From DASUPK01 sp963695805 (GTDB taxonomy: Bacteria; Actinomycetota; Thermoleophilia; Solirubrobacterales; 70-9): a DNA stretch of 64,000 nucleotides. Of the stretch, positions 10,105-18,966 are shown piece after piece. A program made the position numbers and the translations under genes. Position 1 is the stretch's first letter, and the number at the start of each line of letters is the position of its first letter. Under the pieces are notes generated by a model, which was not told where the DNA came from, searched no databases, and was given only the letters and a program-made list of their open reading frames with translations. The stretch is taken from the NCBI GenBank assembly GCA_963695805.1, contig CAVOHV010000011.1, positions 1 through 64,000 of the forward strand. Direction: 5' to 3'.

Positions 10105-11502
10105 ATGAGCCTCGAGCAATACGAGCGGGTTCTCGAGGTTGCGGACGAGCGGGCTCGCCGCTACCTGGCCGGCGTCGACGACCGCCCCGTGGCCGAGCAG
10201 GCGAGCGTGGGCGAGCTGCGCAAGTCCCTGGATCGGAAGCTTCCCGAACAGGGCGAGGACCCGGCGAAGGTGGTCGAGGAGCTGGCGGATGCCGCGGAGC
10301 CGGGGCTCATAGCGCTCGCCAGCCCGCGCTACTTCGGGTTCGTGATCGGCGGGACGCTGCCGGCCGCGCTCGGCGCGGATTGGCTGGCCGGCGCCTGGGA
10401 TCAGATTGCCAGCCTCTACGTCTGCGGCCCCTCGGCCGCGGTGGCGGAGGAGATCTCGGGGCGCTGGGTGCTCGAGGTCCTCGGCCTGCCGACGGACGCC
10501 GGGTTCGGCCTCACGACCGGTGGCACGATGGCGAACTTCTCAGGGATCGCCGCCGGGCGGCACGCTGTCCTCCGGCGGGCCGGCTGGGACGTCGAGGCCA
10601 AGGGCCTCAACGGCGCCCCGGAGGTGCGGGTGCTCGTCGGCGAGCACGCGCACGCGACGATCTTCGTGGCGCTTCGGCTGCTGGGGCTCGGCTCTGAGAA
10701 CGCGATCCGCGTGAGAGCGGACGACGCGGGCCGCATGGATCCTGAGGCGCTGGCCGCGGAGCTCGACCGGGGCGAGGGACCGGCCATCGTCTGCGCACAG
10801 GCCGGCGAGGTGAACACCGGCTGTTTCGATCCCTTCCCGGCCATCGCGGAGGTCTGCGAGCGCCACAGGGCCTGGCTGCACGTCGACGGCGCGGTCGGGC
10901 TCTGGGCCGCTTCCAGCCGGGAGTTCGACTCCCTGACCGAGGGTCTCGAACGGGCGGACTCCTGGTCGACCGACGCTCACAAGTGGCTCAACGTCACCTA
11001 CGACTGCGGCTTCATCGCCGTCAGGAGCGCGGACGATCTGCGCGGGGCGATGGGGATCAGCGCGCCGTACCTGACGGCGGCTGCTGACGCCCGCGACTCC
11101 TACCAATACGTCCCCGAGTCCTCGCGGCGCGCCCGCGGCTTCATTCTCTACGCGGCGCTCCGCTCGCTGGGCCGGAAGGGGGTGGCGGACCTGGTCGAGC
11201 GCTGCTCGTTCCTCGCACGGCTGATGGCGGCCGAGCTCGAGCAGGATCCCGCCCTCGAGGTGATCAACCAGGTCGTCATCAACCAGGCGCTGGTGGCCGT
11301 GACCGGCGACGAGTCGGGCGAGCTCACCGCTGACGCGGTGGAGCGCATCCAGCAGGACGGGACCTGCTGGCTGGCGGCCACGCGCTGGCGCGGACGGCCG
11401 GCGATCCGCATCTCGGTGTGCAACTGGCGGACGGGAGAGGAAGACATCCGCCGCTCCGCAGATGCGATCCGGAAGGCAGTGCTCGAGGCGTCGGCCGCCT
11501 GA
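10105..11502 (+). CDS. Group II PLP-dependent amino acid decarboxylase
   Basis: A 465-residue pyridoxal-phosphate enzyme of the glutamate/aromatic-amino-acid decarboxylase family. The PLP lysine lies in SWSTDAHKWLNVTYDCG. LHVDGAVGLWAA supplies the Asp that contacts the PLP nitrogen, and GFGLTTGGTMANFSGIAAGR is the phosphate-binding segment. Substrate specificity cannot be fixed by eye. The ATG is 5 bases after the pgi stop. The gene then overlaps the HAD gene by TGATG, so it reads as part of the same operon although no pathway link is obvious. Confidence 0.85.
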   Translation: MSLEQYERVLEVADERARRYLAGVDDRPVAEQASVGELRKSLDRKLPEQGEDPAKVVEELADAAEPGLIALASPRYFGFVIGGTLPAALGADWLAGAWDQIASLYVCGPSAAVAEEISGRWVLEVLGLPTDAGFGLTTGGTMANFSGIAAGRHAVLRRAGWDVEAKGLNGAPEVRVLVGEHAHATIFVALRLLGLGSENAIRVRADDAGRMDPEALAAELDRGEGPAIVCAQAGEVNTGCFDPFPAIAEVCERHRAWLHVDGAVGLWAASSREFDSLTEGLERADSWSTDAHKWLNVTYDCGFIAVRSADDLRGAMGISAPYLTAAADARDSYQYVPESSRRARGFILYAALRSLGRKGVADLVERCSFLARLMAAELEQDPALEVINQVVINQALVAVTGDESGELTADAVERIQQDGTCWLAATRWRGRPAIRISVCNWRTGEEDIRRSADAIRKAVLEASAA

Positions 11503-12182
11503 TGGCCGGCTGGGGGACCCGGGCGGTCCTCTTCGACATCGACGGCACGCTGATCTCGACCGGCGGGGCGAGCGACCGCGCCTGGAAGCGCGCCTTCGAG
11601 GAGCTGCAGGGAGTGGACGTCGATGTCCCCGCCGTGACCGGCAAGGGGGTGCCGGACCCGGAGGTGGGGCGGGTCGTCTTCGAGAAGGCGATCGGCCGCG
11701 AGCCGACCGAGGAGGAGGCCGAGGCGCTGATGCGCCGGCGCCTCGACCACCTGCCCGAGGAGGTCGAGAGCTCTCCAGGCTTCGTCGTCAAAGATGGCGT
11801 GGTCGAGCTGCTCGACCGCCTGATCCAGGACGGGATCATGCTCGGCCTCACTACAGGAAACGTCGAGGAGGCCGCGCACGTAAAGCTCGCCCGCCCCAAT
11901 CTCAACCGCTACTTCGCCTTCGGCGGCTACGGGTCCGATTCACCGGATCGCACGAAGCTCACCAGGAAGGCGCTCGAGAGGGCCGATTTCGTCTCGGGGC
12001 ACACCCTCGACAGAGACAGCAGCTTTGCCTGCGGCGACACCCCTAGAGACGTGGACGCCGGCCACGGCGCCGGCATCCGGGTGGTGGGAGTTGCGACCGG
12101 CGAGTACACGGCCGAGGAGCTGATCGAGGCCGGCGCCAACGCGGCGATCCAATCCCTCGTAGAAGGCCTTCCGCTCCTCTAG
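11502..12182 (+). CDS. HAD-superfamily hydrolase (phosphoglycolate-phosphatase-like)
   Basis: A 226-residue HAD phosphatase. Motif I is VLFDIDGTLIS with the nucleophile Asp at about residue 11. Motif II is LGLTTGNVEEAA, the motif III lysine is near DRTKLTRKAL, and motif IV is FACGDTPRDVDAGHGAGIRVVG. A helical cap lies between motifs I and II. It probably dephosphorylates a small phosphorylated metabolite, with phosphoglycolate a guess from similarity. It starts inside the stop of the decarboxylase gene. Confidence 0.85.
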   Translation: MAGWGTRAVLFDIDGTLISTGGASDRAWKRAFEELQGVDVDVPAVTGKGVPDPEVGRVVFEKAIGREPTEEEAEALMRRRLDHLPEEVESSPGFVVKDGVVELLDRLIQDGIMLGLTTGNVEEAAHVKLARPNLNRYFAFGGYGSDSPDRTKLTRKALERADFVSGHTLDRDSSFACGDTPRDVDAGHGAGIRVVGVATGEYTAEELIEAGANAAIQSLVEGLPLL

Positions 12183-12232
12183 CCGGCCCGCTGGGCGTTG
12201 GCCGCCCGGATGGCTGATCAGGCACATACGGG

Positions 12233-12690
12233 TCAGCCGCCGTTCGACCGTGCGCCCTGAACCGTCTCGAGGTCGTACTCGATCGGCTGGACGAGCCGCC
12301 ACTCGTTGCCGAAGGGTCACGGAAACCGGCGTCGACGCCGTAGAAGCGTTCATCCGGCTCCGCCGTGAACTCGACGCCGCGGCCCTGGAGTTCCTCGGCG
12401 GTCTTGCGGCAGTCCTCTGTTCGGAAGATGCCCGGGCCCATGGCGCCCTTGTTCAGCAGCGCCATCAGCTGCTTCGCGGTGTCCTCGTCGATCGCAGGCG
12501 GTGTCGGAGCACTGAGGATGATGTTGACGTCCGGCTGGCCGGGCGGGCCGACTGCCAGCCAGCGATAGCCGCCGAACTCCTCGAGCGTGGCGTCCTGGCG
12601 CACCTCGAAGCCGAGCTTCTCGGTATAGAAGACCTTGGCCTCGTCCTGGTCTTCCACCCACACGTTGACGTGCGAAATCGCGTCGATCAT
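12233..12690 (-). pseudogene. VOC-family (glyoxalase-like) gene with a 1-base deletion
   Basis: This encodes a glyoxalase/bleomycin-resistance fold protein of about 152 residues if repaired. It opens MIDAISHVNVWVEDQDEAKVF with a good Shine-Dalgarno (GGAAAGGAA) and runs intact to VDAGFRDP. There the frame breaks near 12314-12316. Restoring one base gives the expected ending FGNEWRLVQPIEYDLETV and a stop at 12233. The total span of 458 bases is one short of a multiple of three. The break is at a short C run, so sequencing error is as likely as decay. Confidence 0.7.
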
Positions 12691-12728
12691 CTTTCGTTCC
12701 TTTCCTCGATATGACGGACGGTTCGACC

Positions 12729-13158
12729 CTAGTCGCGGGCCGGCGGACTGTCTTCTCGAAACGTGCCATGGCGTGCCCAGGCCATCGCGAAGCAGAGCGG
12801 AACGCGGTCGGCGTCCGAGGGACCGCCGTACGCCTTGCGGAACGTCGTCGGCGATAAGCCGACATGTCTCGTGAACGTGGTGGTGAATGAGCCCACGCTG
12901 CTGAACCCGACTTCGAGGCAGAATCTCTGCGACCGACAGCTCGGTCGTTCGCAGCAGGTGGCGCGCGCGCTCCAGCCGACGACTGATCAGGTACTGGTGC
13001 GGGGTCTCGCCGAAGATCCGCCTGAAGCTGCGACTGAAGTGGCGAGGCGAGACGTGTGCCTCACGAGCCAGAACTCCCAGGTCGAGTGGCTCCCCGTACC
13101 TGCTGTCGACTAGGTCGCGGGCGCGCAACAGGTGCCGCTCCAGAAGAGCCGAGCTCAC
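12729..13158 (-). pseudogene. AraC-family HTH regulator with a 1-base insertion
   Basis: A small AraC-type regulator made only of the two-HTH DNA-binding domain (about 142 residues if repaired). The first half reads HVSPRHFSRSFRRIFGETPH and RARHLLRTTELSVAEI. Near 12921 an extra base shifts the frame; skipping it continues CLEVGFSSVGSFTTTFTRHV, the classic second HTH, and ends at a stop at 12729. The 430-base span equals 143 codons plus one base. It lies 38 bases upstream of the VOC gene on the same strand and probably regulates it. GTG at 13158 is the likely start. Confidence 0.7.
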
Positions 13159-13167
13159 AGTTGAATA

Positions 13168-14157
13168 ATGACCGCGATGACCCCAGCGTCGCGATATCGC
13201 GCGGAGCTCCCCCAGCTGGGCGACGAGCTCTTCCTGACCGACGGGGGGATCGAGACCACTCTGATCTTCCACCGCGGCCTCGACCTACCCGAGTTCGCCG
13301 CCTTCGATCTGCTCAGGAGCGACGACGGAATGGACGAGCTGCGCCGATACTTCGTGCCCTATCTCGAGCTCGCCAAGGAGCACGGCGCGGGCTTCGTGCT
13401 GGAGAGTCCAACCTGGCGCGCGAGCCCGAGATGGGGGGAGGCGATCGGCTACGGCCCGGCGGAGCTGGACGCGATGAATCGGAAGGCGATCGCACTGATG
13501 GCCGATCTGCGCGACCGGTACCAGGACGACATCTCGCCGATCGTAATCAGCGGCTGCATCGGGCCACAGGACGACGGCTATGACCCCAAGCGGAAACTCA
13601 CTGCCGATGAGGCTGCCGAGTACCACTCGACCCAGATCGGCACCTTCGCCGACACCGAGGCCGACATGGTCGCGGCGCTCACCCTGACCTACGTCGACGA
13701 GGCGATCGGGATCGCGCGAGCTGCGCAGGCCGAGGGGCTCCCGGTGGCGATCTCGTTCACCGTGGAGACGGACGGCACGCTGCCCAGCGGGGAACCGCTG
13801 TCCCAGGCGATCCAGGAGACGGACGCCGCGACCGGCGGCGGGCCCGCCTACTACATGATCAACTGCGCCCACCCGACACACTTCGAGTCCGTCCTCGGAG
13901 GGTCCTGGACGACTCGGATTCACGGCCTCCGAGCGAACGCCTCCACCAAGAGCCACGCTGAGCTCGACGAGGCGACGGAGCTGGACGACGGCGACCCCGA
14001 GGATCTCGGCGCGCGCTACGCCCAGCTCCGCGGTCGGCTGCCCGCGCTCAACCTGCTCGGAGGATGCTGCGGCACAGACGATCGGCACGTCGGGCGGATC
14101 TGCACCGCCTGGACGACCTCCGCGAACCCGGGCCCTAGTCCACCAGCCGGCGGCTGA
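13168..14157 (+). CDS. Homocysteine S-methyltransferase family protein
   Basis: A 329-residue zinc-dependent methyltransferase of the MmuM/homocysteine methyltransferase family, which transfers a methyl group from S-methylmethionine or a related donor to homocysteine. It has LFLTDGGIETTLIFHRG at the barrel start, the first zinc cysteine in YYMINCAHPTHFE and the paired zinc cysteines in LNLLGGCCGTDDRH. The start at 13168 is 9 bases from the divergent AraC gene start. The actual methyl donor is not determinable. Confidence 0.85.
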   Translation: MTAMTPASRYRAELPQLGDELFLTDGGIETTLIFHRGLDLPEFAAFDLLRSDDGMDELRRYFVPYLELAKEHGAGFVLESPTWRASPRWGEAIGYGPAELDAMNRKAIALMADLRDRYQDDISPIVISGCIGPQDDGYDPKRKLTADEAAEYHSTQIGTFADTEADMVAALTLTYVDEAIGIARAAQAEGLPVAISFTVETDGTLPSGEPLSQAIQETDAATGGGPAYYMINCAHPTHFESVLGGSWTTRIHGLRANASTKSHAELDEATELDDGDPEDLGARYAQLRGRLPALNLLGGCCGTDDRHVGRICTAWTTSANPGPSPPAGG

Positions 14158-14782
14158 CAGCCCAGCGGCTGAGCTCGTGGCGGTTCGAGAGCTGCAGCTT
14201 GCGGAGCACCGAGCTGACATGCGCCTCGACGGTCTTCACCGAGATGCTGAGTCGCAATGCGATCTCCTTGTAGAGGTAGCCGCGGGCGATGTAGCGGAGG
14301 ACCTCACGCTCGCGGGCCGTCAGCTGGTCGAGCTCGGGATCGACCTCCTCCGCCGGCAGATCACCGGCGAATGCGTCGAGCACGAAGCCGGCGAGCCTGG
14401 GCGAGAAGACCGCGTCCCCGTCGCGTACGCGCCGCACGGCGTCGGCGAGCTCGTCGCCCGTGATCGTCTTGGTGACGTAGCCCCGGGCTCCGGCCCGGAC
14501 GATGGCGATCACGTCCTGGGGGTCATCGGATACCGAGAGCGCGAGAAACCTCTGCTGGGGTCGCGCCTTCGAGACCTGACCGATCACCTCGACCCCGCCG
14601 CCGCCGGGCATGTGGACGTCGAGCAGGACCACGTCGGGCTCGAGCTCGGTGATCGCTCGGACCGCATCCTCGATCGACTCCGCCTCGCCCAGCACCTCGA
14701 CGGCTTCCCCGAGCTCGGCGCGGACGCCGCTGCGAAAGATGCGGTGGTCATCGACGATCACCACGGTCGGGGTCTCGCTCAT
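14135..14782 (-). CDS. NarL/FixJ-family two-component response regulator
   Basis: A 215-residue response regulator. The receiver domain spans residues 5-122, with the acidic pair D11/D12, phosphoacceptor D55 (VVLLDVHMPGGGG) and K near TKTITGDELADAVRR. The C-terminal LuxR-type HTH (about 150-210) reads LTAREREVLRYIARG and SVKTVEAHVSSVLRKLQL. It overlaps the kinase gene by 4 bases, so the two form a coupled pair. Its 3' end overlaps the convergent methyltransferase gene by 23 bases. Confidence 0.93.
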   Translation of the reverse strand: MSETPTVVIVDDHRIFRSGVRAELGEAVEVLGEAESIEDAVRAITELEPDVVLLDVHMPGGGGVEVIGQVSKARPQQRFLALSVSDDPQDVIAIVRAGARGYVTKTITGDELADAVRRVRDGDAVFSPRLAGFVLDAFAGDLPAEEVDPELDQLTAREREVLRYIARGYLYKEIALRLSISVKTVEAHVSSVLRKLQLSNRHELSRWAVSRRLVD

Positions 14783-15753
14783 CGGGTCACCACGTCCATG
14801 GTGAGCTCGACCTCGGTTCCTTCGCCGTTTCCGGTCCGGATCTCCGCTCGCCCGCCGTGCCGTTCCATCCGCCCGATTATCGACTCGCGGAGGCCGCGAC
14901 GGTCCTGGGACACCGCCTCCGTGTCAAAGCCGGGGCCGCGGTCGTCGACGAACACCTTGGCCTGCCTCGCCTCGATCTCGGCGTAGAGCCTGACCGGCCC
15001 GCCGTCGGAGGCGAACTTCGCCGCGTTGGTGAGTGCCTCCCGCGTCGCCGCGACGAGAGCCTCGAGCCGCTCGTCGAGGGGCGCGTCGCCGACCACCACG
15101 GCCTCCACCTGTGTGCCGTGCTGATCCTCCACCTCGACGGCGGCCGTCTTGAGCGCGTCCGCGAGGCGCTCGCCGGGTCGGGCGGGGCCCTCGCCGGCGA
15201 GCCACGAGCGGAGCTCCCGCTCCTGCCTGCGGGCGAGCTTCGCGACCTCCTCCGGCTCGTCTGCCCGCCTCTGCACCAACGCGAGCGTCTGGAGGACCGA
15301 GTCGTGCAGGTGAGCGGCCACCTCGGCACGCTCCTGGGAGCGGGCGCGGGCGACCCGCTCCGCCGTGAGGCGACGCGCCATCGACCACCAGAGCGGTGCC
15401 GAGATCAGGACCAGCGCGATCGTGACGACGAAAGCGGCGAGCGCCGCGCTGCCCGCCGACTCCAGCACGCCGGTCGCCCAGAAGAAGAACAGCGCCCCCC
15501 CGAGCACGACCGCGGCCGCGAACCCCACCCGGGAGACCCTGAGGGCCTCGCGCTCCCTAGCGGTCGTCTCCTCAACGGGCGCCGGCCCGGAAAGGCTCCT
15601 GGACGCGACAGCGAGGACGACCGTCGCCGTCACGGCGGCGAGCAGCCAACCCGCCTGCAGGTCGATCACTCCTCTGTCCTGGAGCAGCAGAACGACGCCG
15701 AGGGCCAGGATCGAGATCCCGGCCCCCAGCGCGCTCGAATCGGGTCTCCTCAC
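14779..15753 (-). CDS. DesK/LiaS-type sensor histidine kinase
   Basis: A 324-residue membrane kinase. It has about four hydrophobic segments in the first 130 residues, then a HisKA_3 dimerisation helix with the phospho-accepting His in AEVAAHLHDSVLQTLALVQ, and a HATPase_c domain (ATREALTNAAKFAS; FVDDRGPGFD). GTG at 15753 is chosen because a complete anti-SD match lies 7 bases before it. The longer open frame to 15828 would start inside pspC. Together with the upstream PspC protein and downstream regulator it resembles LiaFSR-type cell-envelope stress systems. Confidence 0.88.
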   Translation of the reverse strand: MRRPDSSALGAGISILALGVVLLLQDRGVIDLQAGWLLAAVTATVVLAVASRSLSGPAPVEETTAREREALRVSRVGFAAAVVLGGALFFFWATGVLESAGSAALAAFVVTIALVLISAPLWWSMARRLTAERVARARSQERAEVAAHLHDSVLQTLALVQRRADEPEEVAKLARRQERELRSWLAGEGPARPGERLADALKTAAVEVEDQHGTQVEAVVVGDAPLDERLEALVAATREALTNAAKFASDGGPVRLYAEIEARQAKVFVDDRGPGFDTEAVSQDRRGLRESIIGRMERHGGRAEIRTGNGEGTEVELTMDVVTR

Positions 15754-15760
15754 AGTCGGA

Positions 15761-15771
15761 GGATCACCTCC
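15761..15771 (-). promoter_or_regulatory. Full-length Shine-Dalgarno for the histidine kinase
   Basis: On the minus strand GGAGGTGATCC is an 11-base perfect complement to the 3' end of 16S rRNA, 7 bases before GTG 15753. It overlaps the stop codon of the PspC gene, so terminating ribosomes can reinitiate directly on the kinase. This decides the kinase start. Confidence 0.8.
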
Positions 15772-16741
15772 CGCAGACCTGCCTCTGGGTGTCCTCTTCC
15801 TGCTGGTGGTGGTCGTAGTCGACGCCACGGGTGTCGATCTGATCGGGCGCCTCGTCCGTGATCAGCATCTGCCCGAACTGGATATCGGCGTTGACCTTGA
15901 GCGTCGGTGCATGGGTGAGCGGCGAGCCCTGGTCGATGTCCGGGTCGACCCCGTGGGTGACCTGGCCGCCGGAGATGAGCTCGCCCGCCTTCCCGTGCAC
16001 ATCGCCATCAATGCAGACATTGGGCGGGACGGAGACGATCATCTGCCCGATCCCGAGGTGGGCCGAGACCGGAATCGTCTGGCCGTTCTCCCAAGGCAGC
16101 TCGCGCAGGTCGACGATCAGCTGCCCGGTTCCGAGCCTGTAGCCATCGGCCGGGATGTCAGCGGCGACCGTCGGGGTGTACGTGCGCTGGCCGATGGATT
16201 CGTCGATGTTGATGTCCGCTGCTGCCACCGCCGCCGCTGGAATCCCCAGCACGATGCCGGCGACCACGAGTAGGGGGACGATGCGCCGGCGGATGTCTCC
16301 GGCGAATGCCGCCGCCACGAGCCCGAGCCCGAACACGATCACCGCTATGGCGATCACGGTGCCATGGCCCGTCGCCGTGACCCAGGCGCTCACCACCGCG
16401 AGCCCGGCTGCGAGGAAGAGTCCCACGGCGACCAGGACGCAGACGAGCACCACCTTGCCGAGCCGCGACCAGACGCTCTCGGGCACCGGCTGACCGGTGC
16501 CATCGTCTTCGGGGAGGGCGACCGCGAGCACCAGGTAGGCGAGCAGGCCGGCCCCTCCGAAGAAGAGGGTGACCACGAAGAAGATTCGCACCAGCGTGGG
16601 GTTGAAGCCGACGTGCTCGGCGAGGCCGCCCGCGACGCCCCAGATCATTCGGTCGTCTCGCGACCGGAGGAGGGGGCGCCGGGGGCCGACCTGTTTGTCT
16701 CTTGTCTCTTCTGTCTTGTCGTTTTTTGGTTGTTCGCTCAT
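15764..16741 (-). CDS. PspC-domain membrane protein with LiaF-like C-terminus
   Basis: A 325-residue protein. The PspC domain at about residues 25-90 (LLRSRDDRMIWGVAGGLAEHVG, then a membrane segment) is followed by three further hydrophobic segments to about 180. A C-terminal beta-rich part (TGQLIVDLRELPW, HLGIGQMIVSVP) resembles the LiaF/adhesin-like beta-helix. In LiaF systems this part restrains the kinase under non-stress conditions. It is the first gene of a pspC-kinase-regulator operon, and the inhibitory role is inferred from that arrangement. Confidence 0.85.
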   Translation of the reverse strand: MSEQPKNDKTEETRDKQVGPRRPLLRSRDDRMIWGVAGGLAEHVGFNPTLVRIFFVVTLFFGGAGLLAYLVLAVALPEDDGTGQPVPESVWSRLGKVVLVCVLVAVGLFLAAGLAVVSAWVTATGHGTVIAIAVIVFGLGLVAAAFAGDIRRRIVPLLVVAGIVLGIPAAAVAAADINIDESIGQRTYTPTVAADIPADGYRLGTGQLIVDLRELPWENGQTIPVSAHLGIGQMIVSVPPNVCIDGDVHGKAGELISGGQVTHGVDPDIDQGSPLTHAPTLKVNADIQFGQMLITDEAPDQIDTRGVDYDHHQQEEDTQRQVCGR

Positions 16742-16849
16742 GGCACCGACGATGACGGCCCTGGCCCCGATCGTCTATCGGGAATCACCCCTAGCCAGCC
16801 CCCATCTTCCCCTCGCAGGACGACTCCGGGCAGCCTCTACGCTCGGGGT

Positions 16850-17008
16850 ATGGCCGAGCGCAGGATCGTGGGCAGCCACTTCAACAGGCAGGGCAGGCCG
16901 AAGCGCGGCTATGTCAAGGAAGAGGTGGCGAAGGCCGAAGCGGCGCGCTTCGGGATGACCTACTACCGCTGCGACGTCTGCGACCGCTTCCACCTGACCA
17001 GCAAGTAA
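16850..17008 (+). CDS. Small CxxC protein
   Basis: A 52-residue basic protein starting MAERRIVGSHFNRQGRPKRG and ending YYRCDVCDRFHLTSK. The single CDVC pair followed by H resembles a treble-clef or zinc-knuckle half site, so it may bind zinc as a dimer or with a partner. It is transcribed away from the pspC operon. The frame is open much further upstream, but that part is antisense to pspC. Function unknown. Confidence 0.6.
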   Translation: MAERRIVGSHFNRQGRPKRGYVKEEVAKAEAARFGMTYYRCDVCDRFHLTSK

Positions 17009-17058
17009 TCACCAGGACCGGCGATGCGGGGTCGCCGCGGGTGCGCTTTTATGTCCGT

Positions 17059-17238
17059 ATGGGCGGCGATTCGGACCTTGTCGGCATCCCAGTGGCCCTC
17101 GGAGCGATTGTGGCGATACTGGCGGTGTTCGTGGCGTTCTTCTTCATCGGGCCGGTCGCGGGTATCGTCGTGCTGCTGGCCGTCGTCGTGATCGCCGGTG
17201 TGCTCCTGGTCCGTCTGATCAGAGCAAACGAGATGTAG
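17059..17238 (+). CDS. Small two-segment membrane protein
   Basis: A 59-residue hydrophobic protein with two predicted membrane helices (GIPVALGAIVAILAVFVAFF and VAGIVVLLAVVVIAGVLLV) and a basic C-terminus (RLIRANEM). An alternative GTG start at 17041 adds six residues. It lies 18 bases ahead of the aquaporin gene and may be co-transcribed. No family recognised. Confidence 0.5.
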   Translation: MGGDSDLVGIPVALGAIVAILAVFVAFFFIGPVAGIVVLLAVVVIAGVLLVRLIRANEM

Positions 17239-17256
17239 AGAGATAGAGTGGTCGGC

Positions 17257-18162
17257 ATGGCGGAGGAGCGACGTGCCCTTCCCGAGGAGCGCGCCGATTC
17301 TCCTGCCATGCAGGAGGTGAGGGTTCGACACCGGCTGGCGCTCGAGTTCGGCTCACGGGAGGAATGGGACGACCCGAAGCGCGAATGGCGCCGCCTCTTC
17401 TCAGAGCTGCTCGGGACGTTCTTCTTGGTGCTCGTCGCCGCCGGGGGCGGGATCCTGGTCGGCAAGACCCAGATCAGCCTGTCTGCTGCTGTGGTCGCTC
17501 CCGGGCTCATGGTCATGGCGATCATCCTCTTCATGGGGGCGATCTCCGGAGCCCATCTGAACCCAGGCGTGTCGCTTGCCTTCGCACTGCGGGGCGACTT
17601 CCCTTGGCAGCGCGTGCCCGGCTACATCCTCATCCAGCTCGTCGGGGCCACCCTGGCCTGCCTCTTCCTCCTCGCCGTGTTCGGGAACGTCGAGCACCTC
17701 GGCGCCACACTGCCCGGCGCCGGCTACGAGAACTGGCAGGCACTGCTGATGGAGATCGCGCTCACCGCCGGCTTGGTGAGCGTCATCCTCGGCACCGCCT
17801 CGGCGGCCCAGAACATCGGTGCGATTGCCGCCCTCGGCGTCGGCGGCTATATCGCGCTCGCCGGCCTCTGGGCGGCGCCGGTCAGCGGAGTGTCAATGAA
17901 CCCGGCCCGCTCCTTCGGGCCCGCCCTTGTCAGCGGCGATTTCTCCAGCTACTGGGTCTACGTCGTGGGGCCGCTCGCCGGAGCGGCGATCGCGGTCGGG
18001 TTCGCCTACATCTTGCGCGGACGCGGGGGCGACCCGATCGCCCGCGCCGCCGGCTCCGGCGTGTTGGGCGAGGGCAGGCTCGCGGCCAAGCAGAAGCTCT
18101 CCCGGGGCATCGATAGCGGTGAGGTCGCTCCGCCCGGCATCGCCGACAGCGATGAGTCATAA
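17257..18162 (+). CDS. MIP-family channel (aquaporin/glycerol facilitator-like)
   Basis: A 301-residue major intrinsic protein with six membrane helices and two half-helices. The first signature is NPG (SGAHLNPGVSLAFAL) instead of NPA; the second is canonical (SGVSMNPARSFGPAL). A roughly 45-residue charged N-terminal extension precedes the first helix, and a basic tail follows the last. It should conduct water or small neutral solutes, but selectivity cannot be assigned. An in-frame GTG at 17248 is an alternative start. Confidence 0.88.
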   Translation: MAEERRALPEERADSPAMQEVRVRHRLALEFGSREEWDDPKREWRRLFSELLGTFFLVLVAAGGGILVGKTQISLSAAVVAPGLMVMAIILFMGAISGAHLNPGVSLAFALRGDFPWQRVPGYILIQLVGATLACLFLLAVFGNVEHLGATLPGAGYENWQALLMEIALTAGLVSVILGTASAAQNIGAIAALGVGGYIALAGLWAAPVSGVSMNPARSFGPALVSGDFSSYWVYVVGPLAGAAIAVGFAYILRGRGGDPIARAAGSGVLGEGRLAAKQKLSRGIDSGEVAPPGIADSDES

Positions 18163-18212
18163 GCGCTCCCAGGCTTTGGATTGGTGGCCCGGCGCAATAG
18201 GTACCCAGCGTC

Positions 18213-18884
18213 GTGGGCGGTGAGCCTGCCGCGGAAGATCTGGTCGTCGGCGAGCCGCGCTGGCCGATGGCCAGCGCCATACTCGCCGCGATTGTCCTCA
18301 CCATCCTGATGCCCGACGACCTGCGGCTCGGGCCGAACTGGCTGCTCCCTCTGATCGTAGGGGTGCTGCTCGCCGCTCACATCGCCGGAGATCCGGGGAG
18401 GATCGACCGGCGTACGGGCACGCTCCGGGCGCTCTCCATCGGGCTGATCTCCGTGCTCGTCTTCAGCGCTTTGTGGGCGACGGTCCTCTTGACGTCACAT
18501 CTCATCAACGGCGGCAAGGAGACGAATTCAGCTGGGGCTCTACTGGAAGCGGGCTCGACCGTCTGGGCGTCGAACATCATCGCGTTCGCGCTCCTTTACT
18601 GGGAGCTGGACGGTGGCGGAGCGGCGGAGCGGGCTCACAAGCCGTCTTCTCGAACTGTCGACTTCGCGTTTCCGCAGCAGATGAACCCCGAGCTCGCGCC
18701 GGCGCACTGGCGTCCTCGCTTCATTGACTACCTGTATCTGGGTTTCACCAACGCGACCGCGTTCAGCCCGACCGACGCCATGCCTCTGGCGCCCTGGGCC
18801 AAGATCACGATGGCCCTGCAAGCGCTGATCTCGCTCGTCGTCCTCGGTCTCGTGATCGCCCGAGCGGTGAACATCTTCGCTTAG
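18213..18884 (+). CDS. Multi-pass membrane protein with ion-channel-like C-terminus
   Basis: A 223-residue protein with about five hydrophobic helices. The C-terminal part (DYLYLGFTNATAFSPTDAMP, then a long hydrophobic helix) is laid out like the pore helix, filter and inner helix of two-TM potassium channels, as also seen in DUF1345-like proteins. The TxGYGD filter is not present: ATAFSPTD occupies that place. It follows the aquaporin gene by 50 bases. Possibly a non-potassium channel or a non-conducting relative; function unknown. GTG start. Confidence 0.6.
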   Translation: MGGEPAAEDLVVGEPRWPMASAILAAIVLTILMPDDLRLGPNWLLPLIVGVLLAAHIAGDPGRIDRRTGTLRALSIGLISVLVFSALWATVLLTSHLINGGKETNSAGALLEAGSTVWASNIIAFALLYWELDGGGAAERAHKPSSRTVDFAFPQQMNPELAPAHWRPRFIDYLYLGFTNATAFSPTDAMPLAPWAKITMALQALISLVVLGLVIARAVNIFA

Positions 18885-18966
18885 ACGAGCCTCGTTCTGA
18901 GTTGGCGACCGCCTCCACGCGGCGAGAGAACGAGGGGAAGCAGGTCGACTCGAGCCCGAGCGCTGA

